DNA from: Cavia porcellus
Taxonomy: Eukaryota; Chordata; Mammalia; Rodentia; Caviidae
Reading direction: 5' to 3'
DNA: 64,000 nucleotides
NCBI RefSeq assembly: GCF_034190915.1
Contig: NW_026947484.1
Location: forward strand, 210,812,657 to 210,876,656
Shown here: piece after piece, positions 42,971 through 54,145 of the stretch
Numbering within the stretch: position 1 is the stretch's first letter
How the letters are laid out: each line of letters opens with the position of its first letter
Notes under the pieces: generated by a model
What the model was told of the DNA's origin: nothing
Database searches by the model: none
The model's input: the letters and a program-made list of their open reading frames with translations, nothing else
Position numbers and translations under genes: made by a program

Positions 42971-44759
42971 TCTTTTGTTAATATTTTTCATCTTTTGGAA
43001 ATAACTCTAGCAAATCTGAAGTGGCCTCCACATGGCCCGACTGTCAGCAAAACCAGCCACACGTCTAAGTTGGTGGAGTCTCTTAGTTATGGGACTCAGT
43101 TTCCTCAGTTGCACCATGAGCTTGGTCCCAGACAACCTGGGCGCTTTCTGCCAGTTCCGGTGCATCATACATGCTCTCCTCTGTTGGATCTCCTCTAAGT
43201 AAGAGCTATTAGTTCATTAGCAAACTGTTGGATTCCTTCATGCAAAGAGATGTGTGCATTTCCTGAGGGCCAGGCACTGTTATAGGACCACTGTCCTCAG
43301 GGAGTTGGCTTCACAGTCTCTGCCAATCTGCTCAGGATCTGGAAAAAGGAAGTCTTTACACCGTGGGGCTGGTCAGGGGTATACAATATCGCTAAACATT
43401 GGACCTCTCAAATTAACAAGATTCTTTAGTTTTGTAGCCAAAAGGCACTTGCTCCCCTCCTCCCTGAAACAAACCAAAACAATCTGAAAGACGTGATTCT
43501 GGAAATCTAGTTTGAAAATGAGATCAGCAGTTTCGTGCAGCCCTGGTTAAATTCTAGGCCAGACTCACATGAAAGAGGATGGACAGTCTCGCAATGGTTT
43601 TGACGACTTGGAAAAATAAGATGGATGTGCAAGAATCCATGCAGCAACTTTGTGCAGATGAGGAGGAAGCACTGTTTGTGGCAGACAGAGGACAAAATGG
43701 CTGCCCATCCGGCAACAAGTCAGCCCCAGAGGCTGGGGTGGGTGTGGGGAGCAGAGTCAGTTGGCTCCATGCCCTCTGAAGGGGGACTGTGAGTAGACCA
43801 CGTGCTCTCATGACATCCCTGCTCACGGGAACCACTGAGTAACAATTTTACACAGTCTGAGGACAGCTTTACACTGTGACGCTTGTGGAAAAGAGGTATA
43901 AGAAATCTCTAGCTTCGCCCAGCTTTTCAAAGTGAGTGATGATTTAGTCTAAGAAGAAGGTTTTTCCATGTTGCCCGAAGAAGCCCACGTTGGGAAACAA
44001 GCCATTTTTGTCCTCTGAGGCTTTTGTCCAGGGATCACGGCCATTCCAGCAGGAAGGGTTAACCACTTTCAAATCCTCTCTGCTGAAGGCCGCATCTCGT
44101 TTCCTAGTGACTGCTGCCTGGCCCGCTGTCAGTCACCTGTCTCCAGAGTCTCCTCCACTCTCACAAGGAAGGTGGTGATTGGACAAAGGTGACACCAGAG
44201 CACACAAAGCCGGCATCTCTTTGTCAGGGCACCAGGAAGATGATCCAAGTGTTGGTAGCAACGTGTTTTGATTCCTTTGTCTTGTTTCTATAACATGGGG
44301 CTAAGGGAGTCGATGACCGTTTCCTCCATGTCTTATAAAGCCGATATATGGAGCGCTGGTGGTGGATTTCCCCCCATTGAAAGCATTCCTGGACAGCACA
44401 CAGGTTAGCTCCCATGCACTGAATCCGGCCGGCCCAGCCAGGCCTAGCCAGGTCTTTCCCAACGGTGGGCTGGGTCAGCACCCTGGAGCCGAATAGATCA
44501 CAGTCGAAATCACTCCAGGGTAGCTGGCCAAAAAGCAGAATCTCACACACGGCAGGTTCTTGGCATTTATCCGAGGTGGGTCCAAGCGTCCTGTTCCAGG
44601 GTAGCCTTGTAATAAGCCTGGGGTACAATATGTATATGAGGTATCGAAAGGGTAAAAAAGAGTGATTAAAACTGAAAATATACTTACTTGGAAAATCAAA
44701 CACATCTTACTCTCACACATCTTAGATAATAAACAAGCATAAGCCCTTTGATTACTTTA
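42971..44759. other. SINE-poor intergenic block
   Basis: About 1.8 kb without B1 or ID elements. A possible MIR piece lies near 43250-43290 ('cctgagggccaggcactgttatagga'). The longest open frame is minus 44224-44703 (159 codons) with no recognised domain. Confidence 0.5.
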
Positions 44760-45300
44760 GAAATCGACATGGCACATGTCTGCACTGCCTGGAAAATCGA
44801 GCCTGATGGTCTTTTTGTTCCGTGGTTTGACTTGCACCGTACTCCCGACCGCGTCGGCCACTGCAGACGCCTGTAGTGTCGCTCGCAGCCTCTTTATGTC
44901 AGGCTGCTATATTAAATCATCTGCTAAACGCTTTCCTTTCTTGGTAAATATTCAGGCTGCAGCATAGTCACAGCTGGTATAATTGGATAATGGCTTCCAA
45001 TTAATGCTCTATTTCAAAAGCTGCGACTCCATAGAAAGCTTGTAGCTGAGCTGTAAGAAAGGCGAAACCCTCATGGGAAAGAGAGAGCACGCCTTTCCGC
45101 AGTTCCACTGGAAGGCAATTAGAGCGAGAGAACTAATACATTATCTAGGGCCTGCTGATGAGGGCCTGTAGCGCGGCAGCGAAATACGTGCGCACGCCAG
45201 CAGCTCTGGAAGCCGTCTGCGAACCGGCCACAGGGCCGGTTCATTTGAATCATCAGCGCTGTTCTCACGTGAATTGAAGCTGACTCTACACCTCCCCAGG
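44760..45300. promoter_or_regulatory. Candidate conserved non-coding element
   Basis: Repeat-free DNA with scattered CpGs and many TAAT/ATTA-type homeodomain sites (about 44975-45005, 45117-45145). A perfect 9-bp-arm hairpin lies at 45221-45242 (GAACCGGCC, loop ACAG, GGCCGGTTC). There is no coding frame across it. Enhancer function is inference from composition only. Confidence 0.4.
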
Positions 45301-45429
45301 ACGGTCATTTAAAATAAGAGAAGGACAGTATCCACACAGAATCAAGTCACAAGAACGCACTGTAATTCGAATTACCAAACACTTTTACTCAGGAAAAAAA
45401 ATCTTATATGTAATATAATTTTAAGATGT

Positions 45430-45600
45430 CAGATTGATGCCAGGCGCAGTGGCACGTGCCTGTAATGCAAGCCCTTTGAGAAGCTGAGACAGGAGGATCA
45501 AAGGTGTAAGCCAAGCCTGGGGAGTTACTGACAGCTGTCTCAAATAAAAAAGGTGGAGGCTGTAGCTTAGTGCGAAGGTTCTGGGTTCAGTCCCTACTAT
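45430..45600 (+). mobile_element. B1-ID dimer SINE
   Basis: A B1 half (GCCAGGCGCAGTGGCACGTGCC) and an ID half (GAGGCTGTAGCTTAGTGCG...GGGTTCAGTCCC). Confidence 0.82.
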
Positions 45601-45646
45601 AAGAAAAAGAAAGAAAGAAAAAGAAAGAAAGAAAGAAAGAAAGAGG
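45601..45646 (+). repeat. (GAAA)n tract
   Basis: A purine run that grew from the A-rich tail of the preceding SINE. Confidence 0.9.
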
Positions 45647-45674
45647 AGGCAGAAAGTGGGTGACAGTTCTTGTA

Positions 45675-45895
45675 AAATCTTTCTTGTTTGTGAGGCAAGG
45701 TCTTGCTATGTAGTCCACACTGGTCTCAGATTCACATGGATCTTCCTGCCTCAGCCTCTTGAGTCTGGGATGGCAGGTGTGCACCACCACGCCCAGGCTT
45801 TTTTGTGTGCTTGTTTGTGTTTGGTGCTGCGGAGGGAATCCAGGGCTTTGGGCAGGCTGATAGGTTCTCCAGCACTGAGCTGCATCCCCGCCCTC
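45675..45895 (-). mobile_element. Inverted B1 and ID elements
   Basis: An inverted B1 (GAGGCAAGGTCTTGCTATG...GCACCACCACGCCCAGGC) is followed by an inverted ID-like part (TTGGTGCTGCGGAGGGAATCC...GCACTGAGCTGCATCCCC). This order is the reverse of the usual dimer, so they are probably separate insertions. Confidence 0.72.
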
Positions 45896-46385
45896 AGTGG
45901 AATCGTAGTTTGATGGGAAGGGCAAGTTCGCTCACTTACCTGGGAGAGACCAAGCCCTGGGTGCTCACATGTGTGCCAGGTGGCACTTCCCTGCAGGGCT
46001 GGTGCTGGGTGATCCAAAGCCTGATGCTGCAGAACTGAGGTGCTGCAGTTACGTCAAGAGTTACTGTCACTTTTCCTCTCCTTATTAGAACTTTCTTATG
46101 GTAAGCATGATCTTAAAGGAATGATAGGATGACTTAATGAAATCTGTCAGGTTAACCATAAAATTATTCTTCTCTAACCCTTTAAGTCCTTTAAAAACCT
46201 GGAGGACTTAATTTCAGTTATATTTAAAAATAATATATGTTTTAGTTGATTTTTCAATACACTGACTTTGATACAAATGAGAACAGATTTAACCCTCTTA
46301 AAGATTATTAATAAAATGTCTACCAGTTTAGAGAAACAACTTTGTCCTTCACTTCCTGGAGTACACGTGTGGGGTGGGGGTGAGG
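45896..46385. other. Intergenic, nothing recognised
   Basis: Unique-looking, AT-rich toward the right. No gene seen. Confidence 0.5.
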
Positions 46386-46399
46386 AGTTCTGTTAGTTT

Positions 46400-46503
46400 A
46401 TTTTTTATTTTATTTTGTTTTTTTATTGGTACCAGGGATCGAACTCACGACCACCTGCTTGCAAGGCAGGTGCTTATGCTGCTGAGCTAAATCCCCAGCC
46501 CCC
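46400..46503 (-). mobile_element. Young ID SINE with TSD
   Basis: An inverted ID (TTGGTACCAGGGATCGAACTC...GCTGAGCTAAATCCCC) between AGTTCTGTTAGTTT copies at 46386-46399 and 46504-46517. Confidence 0.93.
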
Positions 46504-46680
46504 AGTTCTGTTAGTTTGAAGGGTAGTGGTAACAGGTTAATGTACTGGCCATTTTGCCATGTTAGAAGATACCTGATTGAGAATTTGTCTTGCAGATTTG
46601 TTGTGGAGGCTGAACAGGGAAGATCACCTAATCCCAAGAGAGTTTGGGGCAAGGCTGGGCAACAACAAAGGATCCCACCA

Positions 46681-46682
<2 letters not shown>

Positions 46683-46717
<35 letters not shown>

Positions 46718-46740
46718 GCACGCACACACGCACACACACC
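46683..46740 (+). repeat. (CA)n microsatellite
   Basis: CA dinucleotides with CG interruptions. Open frames crossing it are artefacts. Confidence 0.95.
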
Positions 46741-47940
46741 CGAGTGCACTCTCAGGCTGTGCTAGTGATCTCTGCAAATGTAATTTGCCTCTCTACTACC
46801 CTGGCTCTGTTTCTAAATGCTTACCATGGGTTTACGGAGCCGTGAAATCTTGTTTCCTGATTTGCTGCTGCATAAAACACATCTCAGGACGTGTCACTTG
46901 AGGCCTATGCAGAGTTAGAAATAAGAGAAAGTGGGGAAGAGACTCAGCCTGAGGAGCTGCAGGGGGCTCAGCACAACTCTGAGGCCCCAGCTGGTCTGTG
47001 AGTACAAGACATGCTCAGCTCTCGGGGTGGGCACAGCAGTCTGCCTGCCCCGACCTGACTCTGGGTTTGCACGGTGGCTTTGTGAGTCTGTACTTCTGCT
47101 CTTTCTGCATGTGATGACCGTGCACAGGACAGGCTCCCTCTGCTAGAGGCTGCGCTGGAACCCAGGGCAACCGCAAGTCTGTGGCGATGACCAGAGACTT
47201 GTGGGCGCTCACTGGGGTTCAGAGCCCCTGGAAACTCTCCTCTTGCCATGGAGTCAGTCAGGAAGTGGGATGAGGTAGTGCTAAACTTAGACTCACCAAT
47301 GTCCTATCAGCAGACACTCCCTAAACAAAAATTTGGGCAGGGCTGAGCAGGGGTCCACCCCAAGTTTTGAGGCAAGAAGAGACAGACACAAATGAAAGCA
47401 AATTTTTTTCTGCTTTCATTACCTTATTGGAGACTTGCATGAGAATCACTGTTTTTGTTTTGTTTTGTTCTTTTTTCTTCTCTTCCTTCCCCTTCTGTCA
47501 TCTTTTTTGATAGCAAAAGCACCCTCAAAACCCTGTCTCCTTGGAAGGAAACACACACCCCAGCCAGGCTGCTGATGCACAACTGTGACCCCAGCATTCC
47601 CTGGGCCCTGTGGATTGCACGGTCAAGGCCAGCATGGGCAACTTAGCCACTGTGAGGCCAAGGCCCGGGCTCAGGCCTCAGTAGCACAAACGGACAGAAG
47701 CAGCTCAGGCTTTAATGAGTAACAGGTCACGGCCCCAGAGCCCGCCCTGTCCTGTGGTGGTCTCTGCCTCACCACCATCTTTTCTTTGCAGTCTGCTCTG
47801 GGTAGCCCGTGCTGTCCCAGGGTCCCTGCCTGTACCAGCCCTCCTCTAGCTTCTGCCTGGCTCCTGTGCACGCCTGCCCTGGCGCATGCTGCTGCCGCCT
47901 TGTCTGAAACAGCGACTCTCATCCCAGTCCTGCTTCCTCT
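46741..47940. other. Intergenic, nothing recognised
   Basis: A decayed SINE may lie near 47560-47645. Otherwise no gene or repeat recognised. Confidence 0.5.
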
Positions 47941-47955
47941 TCCTCGCCTGATTTT

Positions 47956-48068
47956 TTTTTTTTTTTTTTTTTTGTCTTTTTTCCTTTTTATCGGTACTGG
48001 GGTTCGAACTCACAACTGCCTGCTTGCAAGGCAGGCGCTTATGCCACTGAGCTAAACCCCCAGCCCCC
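47956..48068 (-). mobile_element. Young ID SINE with TSD
   Basis: An inverted, near-consensus ID flanked by TCCTCGCCTGATTTT at 47941-47955 and 48069-48083. Confidence 0.94.
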
Positions 48069-48111
48069 TCCTCGCCTGATTTTCCCTAATGTTGTTTATA
48101 ACCTCTGCATC

Positions 48112-48165
48112 TTTTTTTTTTTTTTTTATCTTTTCATAGTGGGGATTGAACCCATAAACTATATT
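48112..48165 (-). mobile_element. Truncated ID SINE
   Basis: Poly-T followed by TAGTGGGGATTGAACCCATAA; only the 3' half of an ID element. Confidence 0.6.
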
Positions 48166-48185
48166 CACAGAGTTTTGAAAAAAAA

Positions 48186-48350
48186 TTTTTAACCATACGC
48201 GGTGGCACACATCTATAATCCCAAGCACTCAGGAGGCTGAGGCAGGAGGGTGGCTGTGCATTTGAGGTCAGCCTGGGCAACACAGTGAGTCCAAAGTCAG
48301 CCTGAACTACATAGCAAGATCCTGTCTCAAAACAAACAAACAAACAAAAA
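48186..48350 (+). mobile_element. B1 SINE
   Basis: CCATACGCGGTGGCACACATC...CAAGATCCTGTCTC plus an (AAAC)n tail. Confidence 0.9.
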
Positions 48351-48399
48351 ACAGCAAAATTCCAACCAAAAATAAAATAAAAATTTCTTGAGACACTCT

Positions 48400-48475
48400 C
48401 CTGCTAAATCTTGAGACAGACTGCTCCTAAATTTGGGATCCTCCTGTCTCAGCCTCCCACAGTGCTGGATACAGC
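48400..48475 (-). mobile_element. B1 fragment
   Basis: GAGACAGACTGCTCC...GGATCCTCCTGTCTCAGCC: the 3' part of an inverted B1. Confidence 0.6.
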
Positions 48476-48730
48476 CCTCTGAGCTGTGATACATTGTTTC
48501 CAGTCCTTAGGTTGTTAATCTCCTCTGACTGGCATGTAAACTCCAGGGCCACATGCCCTGCCAGACTGCCAGAACTCAGCACTGTGATGGGCATTTCATG
48601 TGTCATGAAGATTTGTTGAACAAATGGATAAATTGCTCAGCAGGTTCTTGAGCCTGAATATTCATTCCTATAACTTAGGGGCAGTAAAACTTGGTAATTA
48701 AGGCACAGATCTAGGAATCAGACTAGATGA

Positions 48731-48733
<3 letters not shown>

Positions 48734-48772
<39 letters not shown>
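48734..48772 (+). repeat. (TG)n microsatellite
   Basis: About 19 TG dinucleotides. Confidence 0.95.
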
Positions 48773-48775
<3 letters not shown>

Positions 48776-48975
48776 ACTACAAGTGGAACCCAGAGCTTTA
48801 TGCGTGCCGGGCAAGGAGTCTACTACTATTATCCACTCAGTTGCCTGTTTGTTTGTTTTGGGTTTTGTTTTTGAGGCAGGGTCTCACTACCTAACCCAGG
48901 CTGGCACTGATCTCTCGTCCTCCTGCCTCAGCGGGCTGGGATTACAGACACATGTGCGTCACTCTGCTGGACCCA
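48773..48975 (-). mobile_element. B1-ID dimer SINE
   Basis: A decayed inverted ID-like part (AGTGGAACCCAGAGC...CCACTCAGTTGCC) is followed by an inverted B1 part (TTGAGGCAGGGTCTCACTAC...GGGATTACAGAC). Confidence 0.72.
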
Positions 48976-48984
48976 GACCCGGTT

Positions 48985-49170
48985 TCTAAATCATGTACTT
49001 ACTGTAACCATAGGCAACTTAAGCTCCTGGAGTCTGAGTTTTTTCATTTATGAGTGATACTATCACCTCATTACCTTGAGTGTTGCTGTGAAGATTCAAT
49101 AAAACAACCATGTGTAAACTCTGGGCTTCATGCTTGCTGTGCCTGGCAAGGAAAGTGCCCTGTAAGTGCC
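48985..49170 (+). mobile_element. MIR SINE
   Basis: A long MIR match: 'ccataggcaacttaagctc', 'gagttttttcatttatgagtgatactatcacctcatta', 'gttgctgtgaagattcaataaaa' and 'tgtgcctggca' in the right order. Confidence 0.78.
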
Positions 49171-49660
49171 GCAGAATCCAGGTAATACCCAGCACAGAGC
49201 ACTGCATGACACCCAGGAGTTCTGAATGGAGGTCTCAGAAAACACAAGTGCGTGCCTGGTGCACTCAGCAACGGGTCTCCCAACAGCCACCCTGCATGCA
49301 CCCCAAGAACTGTTGCTGTGTCGATCTCTGAATTCTTCCCAGTCTACCTCAGAGCCCTCGGGGTGACTTGAAGACTTTTTGGCTCTATTATCAGCTCTGA
49401 AATTAATAGACACCGCTTGGCTTATTACAATTACCCAACTGCAGCTTACTAATACTTTTTAATTATTTCTTATTCTGTAATTCAAACAGAACAAATTATT
49501 TTTGTTTTGCAAAAATAGAATACAAGTAAATATTTCTCCTTTCTGTATCTGTATGTTCCTTAATGCCTCTAGCTCCCTCTCAATCCCTGGCCCGAGGCAG
49601 TTACCCGTCTGCTTTCTGTGGTCCTAAACAGGATTGGATTTGTTTGTTTAAAATATCTCT
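49171..49660. other. Intergenic, nothing recognised
   Basis: No gene or repeat recognised. Confidence 0.5.
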
Positions 49661-49667
49661 GTACAGG

Positions 49668-49945
49668 TCAGGGTATGGTAGTGTAGCCTCCTGAGTGCTG
49701 AGACAGGAGGATCATTGAAAGTTCTAAATAGACCAGCCTGGGCTACAAAGTGAGCACAAGGCCAGCCAGAACCACATAGTGACGTCCTGTCTCAAAAAGA
49801 CAAATAATTTTTTTCCTATGCACAGCATTCGGGATGCTGAGGCAGGGGGATCACTGTGGGTTCGAGACCAGCCTGGGCTACATAGTGAGTTTAAGGCTAA
49901 CCTAGCTATAGAGTAAGGTCCTATCTCAATAAATACGTAAATATA
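49668..49945 (+). mobile_element. Two consecutive B1 SINEs
   Basis: A first B1 at 49668-49806 (ends GTCCTGTCTC plus A tail) and a second, 5'-truncated B1 at 49820-49945 (GCATTCGGGATGCTGAGGCAGG...GGTCCTATCTC). Confidence 0.85.
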
Positions 49946-50217
49946 TTTTAAACATAAAAAATATTCTCTGCAAACAGAATGATTTATGGAGGTGATCAAA
50001 AATTACAGTGAATGTTAAAACTGTATTACAGTAAAAGACACATTGCTATTAATCATCCTCAAATACTGCTTGGTCTGAACACACTTATCCTGCTGTTCTG
50101 CCACTTTCTGAAGCAGTTTTGTAAATCCCTGAAATGTTTTACTTCTGTGTTTCAGTTTTGGAAGTATGGCCATTCTGATCATGCTGGTTCTGCCTAACTG
50201 GAAACAGGATTTTTTCT

Positions 50218-50338
50218 TTACTTGTCTTTTTGAGACAAGGTTTTCCTATGCAGTTCAGGCTGCCCTTCATCTCACTTTGTAGCCTAGGTGGCCTCAAACT
50301 CACAGCGATCCTCCTGCCTCAGTCTCCCAAGTGCAAAG
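50218..50338 (-). mobile_element. Truncated B1 SINE
   Basis: An inverted B1: TTTGAGACAAGGTTTTCC...CCTGCCTCAGTCTCCCAAGTG, lacking its 5' end. Confidence 0.85.
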
Positions 50339-50339
50339 A

Positions 50340-50900
50340 TCTATTTTCTTTTATTTCTTCTTCCAATTTTTTGATCTTAATTTTTTTCAATTTGATGTAA
50401 TTTTCATTTGTGCACAGGTCTTTCACTCCCTTATGTTAAGACCTAAGTATTTATTATTTTGATGCTATTGTTTTTGTAATCTTTTTCCCTGCTACAATTT
50501 TGACTCAGGTTGAACTAAATGTATGGTTTGGAGAGAACGGACATCTTAATGATTAATTCTGAAGTATGAATGCCATGTATCTATCTATTTATTTGGATCT
50601 TAAGTTCTTTCAGTAATGTTTAATAGTTTTTTTGGTACAGGTCTTGCATATACTTTGCTAAATTTGTCCTCTTTTCTATAAACTACTGTAAATGGCATTT
50701 TCTCCAAAGTTTGTTGCTAATATATAGAATTTGAAAAATATTGATCTCATATCCCGTGGCATTGCTAAATTTAGTTCTAACAGCCCTTTGTAGATTTTGT
50801 TTTAGTTACTGAAAAATGATCAAATTTTATGCTTATAAATCCTCTGCCCTATAGTTTCCCTTAACCTCTTAACAAGTACACTGGTATAGTGCATTTGTTA
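50340..50900 (-). mobile_element. Old L1 fragment
   Basis: Antisense L1-like text: 'ctatcccttatgttaag'-type block, 'tatttattattttgatgctattgttttt', 'aatgtatggtttgg', 'ggcattgctaaatttag'. It is diverged and matches the same ORF2 region as 9.96-10.2 kb. Confidence 0.65.
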
Positions 50901-50957
50901 CAATTAATGAACTGCTACTGGTATTATTAATAAAAGTATATAATGTATTCAGATATT

Positions 50958-51063
50958 TTTTGTTTGTTTTGTTTTGTTTTATTTTGGGTACTGCCAGAGA
51001 TCAAACTCACAACCTTGCACTTGCAAGGCAGGCGCTTATGCCGCTAAGCTAAATCCCCAGCAC
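50958..51063 (-). mobile_element. ID SINE with TSD
   Basis: An inverted ID (GGGTACTGCCAGAGATCAAACTC...GCTAAGCTAAATCCCC) flanked by TGTATTCAGATATT at 50944-50957 and 51064-51077. Confidence 0.93.
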
Positions 51064-51194
51064 TGTATTCAGATATTCTTAGCTTTTTAACCTAATAACA
51101 TTTTCTTTGTTCTAGGACCCCCCTCCCCAAGATATATCACATGTAATTATTCTGTCTCTCTAGGCTCACCTTCATGGAAGACAAAGTTTCTTGG

Positions 51195-51302
51195 ATTTGT
51201 TTAGAGACAGTGTCTTGCTATTTTCAGGCTGTAAATTCAAGATCCTCCTGCCTCAGCCTCCCGAATACTGGGCTTATAGGCATGTACCACTATGTCCCAG
51301 CT
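51195..51302 (-). mobile_element. B1 SINE, diverged
   Basis: GAGACAGTGTCTTGCTATTTTC...GGGCTTATAGGCATGTACCAC. Confidence 0.75.
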
Positions 51303-51636
51303 TCTTGGGCTTTTTTGGAGATCTTGAAAGTTTCGAGGGTTACCAGTCAGGAATACTGTAGGATGCCCAACTACTGAAACATGTCTTCCTACCCCTGAGG
51401 CCTAGCTCAAAAAGATCATGTGCTTGGGGAGGAAGATTACAAGATAAGGTCCACTTCTTATACCCCACCAATAGTAGATGCTATCAGCATGACTGACAAC
51501 TGCCAGCATTGACTTAGCCTGCTTGGCTAAAGGAGAGACGGTCAAGTTTTTCCATTATAAAGGTGTTTCCTTTGGACACTGAAGCATTTGGAAAACTTGG
51601 AGCCATCAAAAACAGCCCACACTTAAGAAAATGCTA

Positions 51637-51770
51637 GAGCCAGGCGTATTAGCACACGACTGTAATCCCAGCACTCAGGATGCAAAAGCAGGAGGATTTC
51701 TGTGAGTCTGAGCCAGCCTGAGTTAGTGTTCAAGACTAGCGTGAACTGCATAGTGAGAACCTGTCGAAAG
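51637..51770 (+). mobile_element. B1 SINE
   Basis: GAGCCAGGCGTATTAGCACACG through AGTGAGAACCTGTC, grading into a GAAA tract. Confidence 0.85.
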
Positions 51771-51803
51771 GAGAAAGAAAGAGAGAAAGAAAGAAAGAAA
51801 GAG

Positions 51804-51842
<39 letters not shown>

Positions 51843-51862
51843 AGAAGAAAGAAAGAAAGAAA
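51771..51862 (+). repeat. (GAAA)n purine tract
   Basis: About 90 bp of almost pure G/A on one strand, expanded from a B1 tail. Confidence 0.93.
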
Positions 51863-51863
51863 C

Positions 51864-52262
51864 TTGCTTGTGTCTGGGTGTCTCCCTCAAAGCCTCATGC
51901 AGCCATGGGGGGCAGGTCTTTCAAAGATGGCTAAATCCAGAGTTTGTGATTGGTTCATTGTCTGGCGCTGCACTTGGCAGTGTGAGTGCTGCACCCACCC
52001 TGGGGCGGGGAGCCTGCACATAGTGTAAGGAGGGAAGGAGGTTTGCTCCTCCTTTTTGCCTTTTCCCTCTTGTTGCTTGTGACCACCATGAACGGTTGCC
52101 CCTCAGCCAAGCCACCTTGCCTTGGAGCCAGCTGAGTATGGACTGAAATCTCAACAAAACAAAACAAACACAAAAAAACCTGTAAGTTAAACATACATTT
52201 CCTTCCTTCATCTTGGGTATCAAGTATTTTGTCTCAGCAATGATAGAAAAGTAACCAATACA
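51864..52262 (+). mobile_element. MaLR LTR (ORR1/MST-like)
   Basis: It starts TGCTTGTGTCTGGGTGTC and contains 'cttggagccagctgagtatggactgaaa'. It ends 'gtattttgtctcagcaatg...aagtaaccaatacac'. It is homologous to 19684-20010, with a small A-rich insertion near 52155-52178. Confidence 0.8.
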
Positions 52263-52289
52263 CTCCTACTACACACAGAAGACACCCCT

Positions 52290-52660
52290 GTGGGAAGCCC
52301 TGTAATTGGCTGCCACTTATATCTGCAGGCAGCACCACCTTAACCCCCTCTAGGAGTTAAGCTGGGTAGTTACACAGCTCCTTGCCTAGCCTATTTGGCC
52401 CATTCAAGGATTACGTTAATCAGCCTGCACGTGAGAAATTTGAAAATTTGAATTAACCTATAACCCTCAGTCTTGCCACTATTGCTAAGTTACCTGCTGA
52501 CATCTCAGAACCCAACTCTCTTTTCCCCCAATACCCTATATATTAGTTACTCTTTCCTTGAATAAACGAGACTTGATCAGATTTCTGATTTGTCTCCATT
52601 CTTCGAGTCTCTTGTCCCCTCTCATCCCTACTCCCCCTCTAGGGTCTCTGTGGACTTAAC
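52290..52660 (+). mobile_element. Solo LTR, probably class II
   Basis: Promoter-like text is followed by TATATATTAG (about 52548) and AATAAA (about 52560) within CTTGAATAAACGAGACTTG. A pyrimidine-rich U5-like end (TCTCTTGTCCCCTCTC) comes next. This suits an IAP/ERVK-type LTR. Borders are approximate. Confidence 0.5.
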
Positions 52661-54047
52661 CGCAGGCCAGGACATATCCCTAAAGAACAGACTTCTCCTA
52701 GAGGTGCTGATACTAATATGGATACCTACTATAAAAATTCACGGGCTCATCACAGAAAACAAAGTAAAATTTTTTTTCAATATAAGATGACAAGATGAAA
52801 ACACAAAATGCAATCTCAGATCTCTAGCCCACCCAGAACAAATTCAGGAATCACTGACATAGAAGAAATTGGAAGACACTTTGAAATTCTGAAACCATAC
52901 CAACCAAAGAAACAAATTAATGAGGCTATAGAGGAAATCAGAAAAGAAATAATACTTTCAGGCAACAGAGAAAAAAAGAAATGTCAACATTTACAAAGGA
53001 AATGCTCAGCACATCCAGAGTAGACAGATAAAGAAATAGATGATGATAGGAGGAAGATGGAAACCATGAAAAATCAACCTAAGACAGAAACACAATGCAT
53101 GAAACAGATTCAAACAGATATCTAGGAAATTAAAACTTCCAGTGTAAGCTGGCAAACTCCTTGAACAAAACTAAAGACAGACTTTCAGATCTTGAAGACA
53201 GGATTGCGGCTAGCAATCATGAAAGGAAAGATCTCTTGAGAACAAAAGGTCAAGAAACAACAAATGCAAAAACAACAAACTCAACAACTGCAAGATGATG
53301 CAAAGAAAAGTAATAGAATAACAGGTATCAATGAAAAAGCAGGATTCAACACAAATGACATAAAAAATTATTTGCAGAATAGCAGAAAATTTCCCAACCA
53401 TGGGAAAACAATCTGACATGCACATAGGTGAGCCATGTAGACTCTACTTAGCCATAACCAAAATGAATCTATGCCCAGATATACAATAAAGATCCCAGAA
53501 ATTCAACACAAGAACACAATACTAAAAGCTATTAGAGAAAATAAAAGTCACCTAAAAAGGAAAGCCCATCAGAATCACAGCACACAGAATCACACTCAAG
53601 AAGAGTTCAGAGTGAAATATTTCAAGTCCTGAAAGAAAACAACTTCTAACCCAGCCTAATATACTCTGAAAAATTGTGCTTCAAAATTAATGGAAAAATA
53701 AGATACCTCCATGATAAAGAACAGCTGAAGAAATTCATGACCATCAAACCAACACTTCAAAGGGTACTCAAAGATATTTTAGACAGAGATAAAAATGACC
53801 ACAAGTCAAAGAACAACAGAAAGAAACCACCAAGCAGGTCAAGCAATTAAACAGAGGATGAAAGCAGGGAAATCAACAGTAGGAAAGTAACATACAGACA
53901 AGCCAGTACATATCAGTTATAACTATCAATGTAAATGGCCTCAATTCACCAATCAAAAGAAACAGACTGGCAAAATGGATCAAGAAACAAGATCCAACAA
54001 TATGCATTATACAAGAAACACATTTAACTCAAAAAGAAATTCATGGG

Positions 54048-54145
54048 GGCTGGGGATTTAGCTCAGCGGAGTAAGTGCCTGTTTTGCAAGCACATGGTAG
54101 TGAGTTCGACCCCCGGTACTGATAAAAACAAAACAAAACAAAAAA
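54048..54145 (+). mobile_element. ID SINE in L1 ORF2
   Basis: GGGGCTGGGGATTTAGCTCAG...GAGTTCGACCCCCGGTACTG with an (AAAAC)n tail, flanked by AAAAAGAAATT on both sides. It interrupts the L1 endonuclease domain. Confidence 0.93.

Noticed and set aside
46516..46901. Histidine/threonine-rich small proteins across the CA repeat (similar cases at the CT, GA and GAAA repeats).
   Set aside because: The frames exist only because microsatellites lack stops.
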